Below, one piece after another: positions 7,487-13,880 of a stretch of DNA of 13,880 bases. The notes under the pieces were generated by a model. It saw only the letters and a program-made list of their open reading frames with translations. It had not been told where the DNA came from and ran no database searches. How positions within the stretch are numbered: the stretch's first letter is position 1; each line of letters opens with the position of its first letter. The stretch lies in the NCBI GenBank assembly GCA_021778935.1, contig JAJYBQ010000034.1, positions 1-13,880 on the forward strand, in the 5' to 3' direction. This DNA comes from Pseudomonadota bacterium (GTDB taxonomy: Bacteria; Pseudomonadota; Gammaproteobacteria; Burkholderiales; Burkholderiaceae). Position numbers and translations under genes: made by a program.

Positions 7487-8308
7487 ATGGATCTCTCCGT
7501 ATTGGAAGATCGCCTGCAATATCGGTTCCAGAACGGAGCCCTGCTGCAGCAGGCGGTCACGCATCGCTCACATGGTCTGGTGCACAACGAACGGCTGGAA
7601 TTCCTCGGCGACTCGGTGCTGAACTGCGTCGTCGCGCAGATCCTGTTCCAGAAGTACGCACGGCTCAATGAAGGGGATCTTTCGCGGCTGCGTGCCAACC
7701 TCGTCAAGCAGCAGTCCCTGTCGGAGATCGCCGAGCGGCTTGGGCTCAGCGATTTTCTCCGCCTCGGCGAAGGCGAGATGAAAAGCGGCGGATTCCGCCG
7801 CCCATCGATCCTCGCCGACACGGCAGAGGCAATTTTCGGCGCGGTGTTCGTCGACGGTGGCTTCGAGGGCGCGCGGGCGGTGATCAGCCGCTTGTTCGAC
7901 CCGGTTCTCCGGACGGTCGACCCAAAGACGCTGGGTAAGGACAGCAAGACCTTGTTACAGGAATATTTGCAGGGCAAGCGCTTGCCCTTGCCCTTGTATA
8001 CCGTGGTGGAGACGCGCGGCGCTGCCCATAGCCAGGAGTTCGAGGTCGAGTGTGCGATTCCCAAACTCGACATCAGCGTGCGTGGCAGCGGTCGCAGCCG
8101 TCGTGGCGCGGAACAGGCTGCGGCAAAGCAGGCATTGGATGCTGCGCTGGCGGCGGCGCAGGCGATGCGGCGCGGCAAACGCCGGTTGGCGGAAGCGCCG
8201 GAATCCGCCCGTGCCGGGGCAAGCGCGACCGCTTCGGCGGGCGGGGAGTCGGTGAATGCCGCCGATCCGGGCGCGGATGCGGGCGATCCCCCGCCGGCGA
8301 CGCTCTGA
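7487..8308 (+). CDS. rnc: Ribonuclease III
   Basis: Encodes a 273-residue double-stranded-RNA endonuclease that processes rRNA precursors and many structured RNAs. The endonuclease domain (about 1-140) has the signature [12 protein letters not shown] (35-46), supplying Glu35, Glu38 and Asp42, and [16 protein letters not shown] with Asp111 and Glu114, the metal-binding set. The dsRNA-binding domain (about 152-222) has [18 protein letters not shown] and ends in [19 protein letters not shown]. Residues 223-273 are an Ala/Gly/Pro-rich, low-complexity tail, making the protein about 47 residues longer than the E. coli enzyme (226). GGAA at 7477-7480, six bases before the ATG, supports the start. 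era follows after seven bases, the standard rnc-era pairing. Confidence 0.97.
   Translation: MDLSVLEDRLQYRFQNGALLQQAVTHRSHGLVHNERLEFLGDSVLNCVVAQILFQKYARLNEGDLSRLRANLVKQQSLSEIAERLGLSDFLRLGEGEMKSGGFRRPSILADTAEAIFGAVFVDGGFEGARAVISRLFDPVLRTVDPKTLGKDSKTLLQEYLQGKRLPLPLYTVVETRGAAHSQEFEVECAIPKLDISVRGSGRSRRGAEQAAAKQALDAALAAAQAMRRGKRRLAEAPESARAGASATASAGGESVNAADPGADAGDPPPATL
7971..7988. repeat. 18-bp perfect palindrome inside rnc
   Basis: AGGGCAAGC is followed directly by its exact reverse complement GCTTGCCCT. A hexamer repeat, TTGCCC twice (7982-7993), starts in the right arm. In RNA it could form a 7-bp stem with a GCGC loop. It encodes part of the conserved [11 protein letters not shown] segment of the dsRNA-binding domain, and the Leu codons here are all TTG, so codon choice helps make the palindrome. 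It could be chance or a protein or RNA-processing site; nothing else identifies it. Confidence 0.5.
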
Positions 8309-8315
8309 GGTGCCG

Positions 8316-9317
8316 ATGAACCCGGACTCCCGTGCATTCCGAACCGGCATGATCGCCATCGTCGGCCGGCCGAACGTCGGCAAGTCGACGCTACTCAACG
8401 CCATCGTCGGCTCCCATGTCTCGATCACCTCTCGCAAGCCGCAGACGACGCGCAACCGCGTGCTCGGCGTATTGACGAAACCCGACGCGCAGTATGTGTT
8501 CGTCGACACCCCGGGCCTGCAGCATCGACACCGAAATCTGATGACCCGGCGCATGAACGCCGGCGTGGCATCGGCGCTGCACGGCGTCGACGCCGTCGTC
8601 ATGGTTGTCGACGCCCACGGGTGGCAGGAGGGCGACGACGCGGTATTGCGGCTTCTCCCGAAACCGCGCCCGGTGCCGATCGTCGCGGACGATGCGGTCG
8701 CGGCGCCTGCCGGCCCCGTTGTCCGGCCCGATGCCGCGCCCGAGGGCCCGGTGCTGTCCTCCCCGCCGAGTCGGGTGATCCTGGCGCTCAGCAAGACCGA
8801 TGCCTTGCGCGACAAGGCCCAACTGCTGCCGCGCATCGCCGAGGCCGCGACCCGGTATCCCTTTGCCGCCATCGTTCCGGTCAGTGCCGCGCGGGGCTGG
8901 CAGATCGACGATCTGCTCGATGGCCTGCGCGGGCTGTTGCCCGAGGGCGTGCCGCTATTCGAGGCGGACCAGATCACCGATCGCAGCGTGCGCTTCCTGG
9001 CAGCGGAACTGGTGCGCGAACAGGTGTTCCGGCTGATGGGAGACGAACTGCCCTATGGCATGGCGGTGACGATCGAACGTTGGGCGGAATCGCCGGGGCG
9101 GGCGGTGATCGATGCGCTGATCCTGGTCGAGCGCGAGTCGCAGCGCGCGATGGTCATCGGTGCCGGCGGCCGCAAGCTGCGCGAGATCGGCGCCAAGGCG
9201 CGCGCGGGGATCGAGCGCCTGTTGGAAAAGTCGGTCTTCTTGCAAACGCACGTCCGCGTCCAACCCGGCTGGAACCGGGATGCGCGGGCCCTGGATCAGC
9301 TGGGAATCGAGTCGTGA
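8316..9317 (+). CDS. era: GTPase Era, 16S rRNA/30S assembly factor
   Basis: Encodes a 333-residue GTPase that binds the 3' end of 16S rRNA and helps mature the 30S subunit. Motifs seen: G1 GRPNVGKS (17-24), switch I with SRKPQTTRNRVLG, G3 DTPG (64-67), G5 SAA (190-192), and a C-terminal KH domain with MVIGAGGRKLREIGAKAR (279-296). Two oddities stand out. The G4 motif reads SKTD (159-162) where NKxD is expected, from AGC in place of an Asn codon. An Ala/Pro/Val-rich insert at about 119-152 lies between G3 and G4 and makes the protein about 30 residues longer than E. coli Era (301). The ATG at 8316 is chosen over upstream frame-open codons because GAGGTG overlapping the rnc stop is a good ribosome binding site and the N-terminus then fits the family. 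Confidence 0.96.
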   Translation: MNPDSRAFRTGMIAIVGRPNVGKSTLLNAIVGSHVSITSRKPQTTRNRVLGVLTKPDAQYVFVDTPGLQHRHRNLMTRRMNAGVASALHGVDAVVMVVDAHGWQEGDDAVLRLLPKPRPVPIVADDAVAAPAGPVVRPDAAPEGPVLSSPPSRVILALSKTDALRDKAQLLPRIAEAATRYPFAAIVPVSAARGWQIDDLLDGLRGLLPEGVPLFEADQITDRSVRFLAAELVREQVFRLMGDELPYGMAVTIERWAESPGRAVIDALILVERESQRAMVIGAGGRKLREIGAKARAGIERLLEKSVFLQTHVRVQPGWNRDARALDQLGIES

Positions 9318-10096
9318 GCGCGGTGCCCGGTACTGCGGCAGCACCGCCGCGGCGCCGTGCGCGTGGTTCCGACCACCGAACGGACCAGCAACCCGCATTC
9401 GTGCTGCATTCCTATCCGTGGCGCGAAACCAGCCTCATCCTCGACGTGCTGACGCGGGACTACGGCCGCACGGCGCTGGTGGCGCGGGGGGCCAAGCGCC
9501 CGACCTCGCAATTCCGCGGCCTGCTGGCGCCGTTCTCGCCGTTGGCGGTGTCGTGGAGCGGGCGCGCGGAGATCAAGACGCTGGTTCGCGTCGAGTGGGT
9601 CGGCGGTCTTGTGCCCCTGCGGGGCGACGGGCTGCTGAATGCCTTCTACTGCAACGAATTGCTGGTGCGTCTGGTTGCGCGGGGCGACCCGCACGAACGC
9701 CTGTTTTTCTCCTATGCCCGGACGCTGGCGGAACTTTCCTACGATGCGTCGCGGCGCGAGCGGGCGCTGCGCGGTTTCGAGATCGATCTGTTGCGCGAGA
9801 TCGGCGTGGCACCGTCGTTCGATCATGCATCGGACGGAATGCCGATCGATCCGGCGTCCTGGTACCGGGTCGATCCGGAGCACGGCACCATCGTCGCCGA
9901 GCCGGGCGCACCATCGTCGGAGGCGAGCCATGGCGTCGCCGGTCACAGCGTGCGTGCGCTGGCCGAACGCGACCTTGCAGCGATCGCCGAATCGAACGAC
10001 GCGCGCTCCCTGCTGCAGCGGCTGATCCGCTACCATTTGCGCGGAAAGCCGTTGAATACGCACCGGATCCTTTCCGACTTGCACCGGATGGAATGA
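9314..10096 (+). CDS. recO: DNA repair protein RecO
   Basis: Encodes a 260-residue recombination mediator that works with RecR (and RecF) to load RecA onto SSB-coated single-stranded DNA. After a basic, Pro-rich leader (1-25), the N-terminal OB-fold contains AFVLHSYPWRETSLILDVLTRDYGR and ARGAKRPTSQFRGLLAPFSPL. The helical C-terminal part contains LLNAFYCNELLVRL, ERALRGFEIDLLREIGVAP and SLLQRLIRYHLRGKPLNTHRIL. These match betaproteobacterial RecO as I know it. The start is a GTG whose last bases form the era stop (GTGA), so translation is coupled. A second in-frame GTG at 9323 is possible. No zinc-finger cysteines are seen. Position between era and pdxJ is the usual one. Confidence 0.95.
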   Translation: MSAVPGTAAAPPRRRARGSDHRTDQQPAFVLHSYPWRETSLILDVLTRDYGRTALVARGAKRPTSQFRGLLAPFSPLAVSWSGRAEIKTLVRVEWVGGLVPLRGDGLLNAFYCNELLVRLVARGDPHERLFFSYARTLAELSYDASRRERALRGFEIDLLREIGVAPSFDHASDGMPIDPASWYRVDPEHGTIVAEPGAPSSEASHGVAGHSVRALAERDLAAIAESNDARSLLQRLIRYHLRGKPLNTHRILSDLHRME

Positions 10097-10100
10097 ACCG

Positions 10101-10853
10101 ATGACGCATCTCAGTGTCAACCTCAATCGCGTCGCCCTGTTGCGCAACTCCCGCCCGCTCGACATCCCCAGTGTCGTCCGTTCGGCAACCCTGGCGCTGG
10201 AAGCGGGGGCCGACGGGATCACGCTGCATCCTCGTCCCGACCAACGCCACGTGCGCCCGGCCGACGTGCGCGACATCGCGGTGCTGCTGCGTCGGTGGCC
10301 CGCGGCGGAATACAACCTGGAAGGCAATCCGCTGCATCAGCTCATGGAGCATGTCGTCGCGGTGCGCCCGAACCAGTGCACCTTCGTTCCGGATGCCGCC
10401 GACGCGGCGACGTCGGACCACGGATGGGATCTCGAGCGTGACGGCGAACGCCTGCGCCCGCTGATTTCCCTGGCGCATGACTGTGGCGGCCGGGTCAGCC
10501 TGTTCATGGATCCGGTCCCGGAAGCGATGGCCCACGCGCGCGCGCTGGGCGCCGATCGCGTCGAGCTCTATACCGAGCCCTACGCGCGCGCGCACGGCGG
10601 GCCGCAACAAGCGGAGTGCCTCGATCGCTATCGGATGGCTGCCGAGGCGGCATTGCGTGCCGGGCTGGAGGTCAATGCGGGGCACGATCTGAACTTGCGC
10701 AACCTTGCCGATTTCTTGCGTGCGGTGCCGGGCGTGCGCGAAGTGTCGATCGGCCATGCGCTGATCGGCGACGCGCTCGAATTCGGTCTCGGGCGGACCG
10801 TACAGATGTACCAGGCGGAGATCCGGCGCGCGTACGCCAGGGAAGCGGCATGA
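10101..10853 (+). CDS. pdxJ: Pyridoxine 5'-phosphate synthase (PdxJ)
   Basis: Encodes a 250-residue TIM-barrel enzyme that condenses 3-amino-2-oxopropyl phosphate with 1-deoxyxylulose 5-phosphate, the last ring-forming step of DXP-dependent vitamin B6 synthesis in the cytoplasm. Family motifs run in order: LSVNLNRVALLRNSR, GADGITLHPRPDQRHV (His43, with Arg45 and Arg49 nearby), EYNLEGNP (Glu74), QCTFVPD, RVSLFMDP, RVELYTEPYA, VNAGHDLNLRNL (His195) and VSIGHALIGDALEFGL. The catalytic His, Glu and His are present. GGATGGAA (10086-10093) precedes the ATG by seven bases. The stop overlaps the acpS start as ATGA, the common pdxJ-acpS arrangement. Confidence 0.98.
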   Translation: MTHLSVNLNRVALLRNSRPLDIPSVVRSATLALEAGADGITLHPRPDQRHVRPADVRDIAVLLRRWPAAEYNLEGNPLHQLMEHVVAVRPNQCTFVPDAADAATSDHGWDLERDGERLRPLISLAHDCGGRVSLFMDPVPEAMAHARALGADRVELYTEPYARAHGGPQQAECLDRYRMAAEAALRAGLEVNAGHDLNLRNLADFLRAVPGVREVSIGHALIGDALEFGLGRTVQMYQAEIRRAYAREAA

Positions 10854-11305
10854 TCTTCGGCATCGGCACCGACGCCATCGAGATCGCCCGCATCGAGGCT
10901 GCCGTGACGCGGCATGGCGAGCGCTTCGTCGAACGCATCCTCGGCCCGCGCGAACGCGCCGCGCACGCCTGGCGCGCCGCGCAGTCGCGCACGCGGGGCA
11001 CGATGTACCTGGCGACGCGGTTTGCCGGCAAAGAGGCGATCGCCAAGGCGATCGGCCTGGGCATGAATGCCCCCATGCATTGGCACGCGGCGGAGATCGT
11101 CAACGCCGATTCGGGCAAGCCGGAGGTGGTGGCCGATGCGGGGCTGGGGGCGTTTCTCGCCGAACGGGGCCTGCGGCTGCACGTTTCCGTGTCGGATTCC
11201 GAGACCCTGGCCCTCGCGTACGCCGTGGCGGAGGAAGTGGCCCCGCGCCCGCTTGCGGGAGAGGGCGGGGGTGAGGGGGATTGCCATGGCTCTGCGGGGA
11301 GATAG
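10850..11305 (+). CDS. acpS: Holo-[acyl-carrier-protein] synthase (AcpS) with repeat-derived tail
   Basis: Encodes a 151-residue enzyme that transfers phosphopantetheine from coenzyme A to the serine of acyl carrier protein. The start MIFGIGTDAIEIARIE holds the metal-binding Asp8, and ATRFAGKEAIAKAIGLGMNAPM holds Glu62 and Lys61. HVSVSDSETLALAYAVAEE (111-129) is the usual end of the fold. The reading frame then continues through APRPLAGEGGGEG and a further eight residues to a TAG at 11303. This tail is coded by a REP-like palindromic repeat and does not look like AcpS, which usually ends near residue 126-130. The core is complete, so activity is expected. The ATG is embedded in the pdxJ stop (ATGA), with AGGGAAG just upstream. 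Confidence 0.95.
   Translation: MIFGIGTDAIEIARIEAAVTRHGERFVERILGPRERAAHAWRAAQSRTRGTMYLATRFAGKEAIAKAIGLGMNAPMHWHAAEIVNADSGKPEVVADAGLGAFLAERGLRLHVSVSDSETLALAYAVAEEVAPRPLAGEGGGEGDCHGSAGR
11242..11279 (+). repeat. REP-like palindromic repeat at the acpS 3' end
   Basis: CCCGCGCCCGC (11242-11252), TT, then GCGGGAGAGGG (11255-11265) can pair at 9 of 11 positions; two G-A mismatches lie in the left arm. The right arm continues as CGGGGGTGAGGGGG. From memory this matches a very common intergenic repeat in beta- and gammaproteobacteria whose hairpin is CCCTCTCCCGC/GCGGGAGAGGG followed by GGGGTGAGGG. Its translation on the other strand gives the tell-tale PLTPALSRKRARG. Here it lies inside the last 20 codons of acpS. 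Its effect could be on mRNA stability between acpS and nagZ. Only one copy is seen in this window. Confidence 0.7.
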
Positions 11306-11308
11306 GAA

Positions 11309-12331
11309 ATGACGCAGCCCGGCCCGGTCGTCCTCGACCTCTGCGGCACGCAGCTCTCCGCGGCCGACCGCGAGCGCCTGCGCCATCCCCTGGTCGGGAT
11401 GGTGATCCTGTTCACGCGCAACTTCGAATCGCTGGCCCAGCTCGACGAACTCTGCGCCGAGATCCATGCCTTGCGCGATCCGCCGTTGCGCATCGCCGTC
11501 GACCACGAAGGCGGGCGGGTGCAGCGCTTCCGCCCGGGATTCACCGCGATTCCGCCGATGGCGGCGCTGGGCCGCATTTGGGACCGCGATGTGCTCGGCG
11601 CCTGCCTCGCCGCGCGCGCCGCGGGCTACGTGCTCGGAGCCGAACTGCGTGCGCATGGCGTCGACCTGAGCTTCACGCCGGTCCTGGACCTGGATTGGGG
11701 GCGCAGCGGCGTGATCGGCGACCGCGCGTTCCATGCCGATGCGCGGGTGGTGGCGATGCTCGCCGCGCACGTCAATCACGGCCTCGCCATGGCCGGCATG
11801 GCCAACTGCGGCAAGCATTTCCCGGGGCACGGCTGGGCGCTCGCGGACTCCCACACCGATGCGCCGGTCGACGAGCGCCGCCTCGACGAGATCCTGCAGG
11901 CGGATGCGGCACCCTACGGCTGGCTGGGCATCGGCCTGGACGCGGTGATGCCCGCGCATGTCGTGTATCCCGCGGTGGATGCGCTGCCGGCGGGCTTTTC
12001 CCGGCGCTGGCTGCGCGACATCCTGCGCGAGCGGCTGGGGTTCACCGGCGCGGTGTTCAGTGACGACTTGTCGATGCGGGGAGCGCGGGTTGCCGGGGAT
12101 GTGCCGCAGTCGGCTCAGGCGGCGCTGGCGGCGGGCTGCGATTTCGTCCTGGTGTGCAACGACGAGGATGCGGCCGACCGCGTGCTGGACAGCCTTTGCT
12201 GGACGCGCGATGCGCAGTTCGATGCCCGCGCCGAACGGCTCGTGCCGCGCGACGGCGCGTTCGCGGCGCCGGAACTCCTCCATGGTGAACGCTACCGCGC
12301 CGCCCTGCTGGAATTGCACCGTGTCCTTTGA
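11309..12331 (+). CDS. nagZ: Beta-N-acetylhexosaminidase NagZ (GH3)
   Basis: Encodes a 340-residue cytoplasmic glycoside hydrolase of family 3 that removes N-acetylglucosamine from anhydro-muropeptides during cell-wall recycling; its products can signal AmpC induction where that circuit exists. Motifs seen: [11 protein letters not shown] (64-74), [16 protein letters not shown] (116-131), the family signature GKHFPGHG (168-175), the Asp180-Ser181-His182 loop whose His acts as acid/base, and FSDDLSM with the nucleophile Asp252. No signal peptide is present, as expected. GGGGAGA (11296-11302) precedes the ATG by six bases, just downstream of the REP-like repeat. The 3' end overlaps the uvrC GTG start by 11 bases. 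Confidence 0.97.
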   Translation: MTQPGPVVLDLCGTQLSAADRERLRHPLVGMVILFTRNFESLAQLDELCAEIHALRDPPLRIAVDHEGGRVQRFRPGFTAIPPMAALGRIWDRDVLGACLAARAAGYVLGAELRAHGVDLSFTPVLDLDWGRSGVIGDRAFHADARVVAMLAAHVNHGLAMAGMANCGKHFPGHGWALADSHTDAPVDERRLDEILQADAAPYGWLGIGLDAVMPAHVVYPAVDALPAGFSRRWLRDILRERLGFTGAVFSDDLSMRGARVAGDVPQSAQAALAAGCDFVLVCNDEDAADRVLDSLCWTRDAQFDARAERLVPRDGAFAAPELLHGERYRAALLELHRVL

Positions 12332-13880
12332 CGCGAAAGCCGAAATCGAGCGACTGCCCCACCTGCCCGGCGTCTACCGCATGCTCGATGACGATGGGAC
12401 GGTGCTCTATGTCGGCAAGGCGGTGGACCTGCGCAAGCGCGTCGGATCATATTTCGGGCGCGCGCTGCCGCCGCGCACCGCCCTCATGGTGTCGAAGATC
12501 GCGGCGATCGAGACCACCGTCACGCCCTCCGAAGCCGACGCGCTGCTGCTCGAGAACAACCTCATCAAGACGCTGGCGCCGCGCTACAACGTCCTGTTCC
12601 GCGACGACAAGTCCTATCCCTATCTGAAATTCAGCGACCATCGGTTTCCCCGGATCAGCGTCTACCGCGGCGCGACCGATCGCCGCGCGCGCTACTTCGG
12701 CCCGTTCCCGAGCGCCTGGGCGGTGCGCGAGAGCATGCAGATCCTGCAGCGGGTGTTCCGCCTGCGCACCTGCGAGGACAGTGTCTACGCCCATCGCAGC
12801 CGCGCCTGCCTGCTGCATCAGATCCGGCTTTGCAGCGCGCCGTGCGTGGGCGCGATCGACGAGGCGGCGTATGGCGCGTCGGTCGACGCCGCGCTGCGGC
12901 TGCTGCGCGGCGGCACGGCCGAGATCGTCGGGGAACTGGAATCGCGCATGCTGGCGGCGTCGGAGGCGCTCGATTTCGAGACCGCCGCGCAATTGCGCGA
13001 CCAGATCGCCGCGCTGCAGCGCGTGACCCACCAGCAATCGGTGGAAATGGCGGGGTCCGACGCCGATGCGGACGTCATCGCGGTTGCCGTCGACCCGGGA
13101 CACGCCTGCGTCAACCTCGCGATGGTGCGCGGCGGCCGCCACCTTGGCGACAAGGCGTATTTCCCGGTGCAGGCCGGCCCGGTCGGCGACATCGAGGAAG
13201 ACCGGGCGGCGGTCGTCGAGGCGTTCCTGTCGCAACACTACCTCGAGCATGGCTGTCCGCGGACGCTGATCATCGATGTTGCGCTCGATCCGGAGGTCCT
13301 GCGCCCGGTGTTCTCCGGACGCCCGGTCGAGCCCGAACTGATCGGCCCCACCGACCCGCGGCTGCGGGCGCAGCGCCGGCGCTGGCTGGAGATGGCACAG
13401 ACCAATGCCCGGCTGGCCCTGGCGCGCCGGCTCGCCGAACAGGGGTCGCAGCAGGCGCGCACGCGCGCGCTGATCGACGCGCTGGGGCTCGACGTCGAGG
13501 ATGCCGCGGCGCTGCGCATCGAATGTTTCGACGTCAGCCACACGGCCGGCGAGGCGACCCAGGCGTCTTGCGTCGTGTATGTCGGCCACGCCATGCAAAA
13601 CCGCGAGTATCGGCGGTTCAACATCGAGGGCGTGACCGGCGGCGACGATTATGCGGCGATGCGCCAGGCGCTGACGCGCCGGTACACGCCGCTCGCACAG
13701 CGCGAAGGGACCGGCGCGGGGAACGACGGTCCGGCGCAAGGGCGGATGCCCGGTCTGGTGCTCATCGATGGCGGCGCGGGGCAGGTGGAGGTGGCGCGGC
13801 AGGTGTTCGCCGAACTGGGGCTCGATCCGTCGCTGCTCGTCGGCGTTGCGAAGGGCGAGGCGCGCAAGACCGGGCTGGAA
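12321..13880 (+). CDS. uvrC: Excinuclease ABC subunit UvrC (3' end outside window)
   Basis: The frame is open from GTG 12321 to the window edge, giving 520 residues of a protein usually about 610 long. UvrC makes both incisions in UvrABC nucleotide excision repair. The N-terminal GIY-YIG domain makes the 3' cut: [25 protein letters not shown] (17-41) plus the catalytic Glu in [10 protein letters not shown] (74-83). Four cysteines (151, 163, 171, 175) have the spacing reported to bind an Fe-S cluster in E. coli UvrC. The UVR segment (about 203-238) binds UvrB. The RNase H-like domain for the 5' cut has FDVSH (Asp404) and LIDGGAGQ (Asp483), where GGKGQ is more usual. The C-terminal helix-hairpin-helix part is missing only because of the window end. 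GTG is the one start that yields the standard N-terminus; it overlaps nagZ by 11 bases. Confidence 0.97.
   Translation, partial: MSFDAKAEIERLPHLPGVYRMLDDDGTVLYVGKAVDLRKRVGSYFGRALPPRTALMVSKIAAIETTVTPSEADALLLENNLIKTLAPRYNVLFRDDKSYPYLKFSDHRFPRISVYRGATDRRARYFGPFPSAWAVRESMQILQRVFRLRTCEDSVYAHRSRACLLHQIRLCSAPCVGAIDEAAYGASVDAALRLLRGGTAEIVGELESRMLAASEALDFETAAQLRDQIAALQRVTHQQSVEMAGSDADADVIAVAVDPGHACVNLAMVRGGRHLGDKAYFPVQAGPVGDIEEDRAAVVEAFLSQHYLEHGCPRTLIIDVALDPEVLRPVFSGRPVEPELIGPTDPRLRAQRRRWLEMAQTNARLALARRLAEQGSQQARTRALIDALGLDVEDAAALRIECFDVSHTAGEATQASCVVYVGHAMQNREYRRFNIEGVTGGDDYAAMRQALTRRYTPLAQREGTGAGNDGPAQGRMPGLVLIDGGAGQVEVARQVFAELGLDPSLLVGVAKGEARKTGLE

Noticed and set aside
10581..10596. Alternating TACGCGCGCGCGCACG tract, possible Z-DNA
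   Set aside because: It codes the conserved EPYARAHGG segment of PdxJ and is explained by GC-rich Ala/Arg codons.
10628..12319. A 563-codon open frame on the - strand across pdxJ, acpS and nagZ
   Set aside because: It is antisense to three well-identified genes and has no recognisable domain; its PLTPALSRKRARG stretch is the translation of the REP-like repeat. Long antisense frames are expected at this GC content.
12447..13739. A 430-codon open frame on the - strand opposite uvrC
   Set aside because: It is a shadow of the uvrC reading frame, which has full catalytic and Fe-S motifs on the + strand.

Overview
This is a GC-rich stretch of a proteobacterial core chromosome. Gene order and protein details point to a betaproteobacterium, most likely in or near Burkholderiales; the species cannot be named from the sequence. 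Everything recognisable is on the + strand and almost every base is coding. The order is: a YgfX-like gene tail, rpoE, rseA, rseB, mucD, lepA, lepB, a DUF4845 gene, rnc, era, recO, pdxJ, acpS, nagZ, and a uvrC cut off by the window end. I recognise this as a known conserved betaproteobacterial cluster. No tRNA, rRNA, insertion sequence, phage gene or CRISPR array was found.

Positions 1-4218 hold the envelope-stress module. RpoE is an ECF sigma factor. RseA is its single-pass anti-sigma factor, RseB is the periplasmic partner that guards RseA, and MucD is a periplasmic Do-type protease. A possible autoregulatory ECF-type promoter (321-350) lies just before rpoE. The only sizeable gap, 4219-4308 (90 bases), separates this module from lepA. 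It holds a possible -10 element and a perfect 10-bp GC-rich hairpin ending 13 bases before the lepA start.

Positions 4309-9317 concern translation, secretion and RNA maturation: LepA (EF4), signal peptidase I, a small DUF4845 membrane protein with a pilin-like N-terminus, RNase III and the ribosome-assembly GTPase Era. Positions 9314-13880 hold RecO (recombination repair), PdxJ (vitamin B6), AcpS (acyl carrier protein activation), NagZ (cell-wall recycling) and UvrC (nucleotide excision repair; 520 residues present). Six of the thirteen gene junctions overlap and most of the others are under 35 bases. That suggests one or a few long transcripts with translational coupling.

I see no undescribed biological system. 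The unusual points are local. Era has a non-canonical G4 motif (SKTD rather than NKxD) together with an inserted linker of about 30 residues. AcpS ends in a tail translated from a REP-like palindromic repeat. A GC hairpin sits in the lepA leader, RNase III has a long low-complexity tail, rnc contains an 18-bp perfect palindrome, and the RseB signal peptide contains a possible lipobox.
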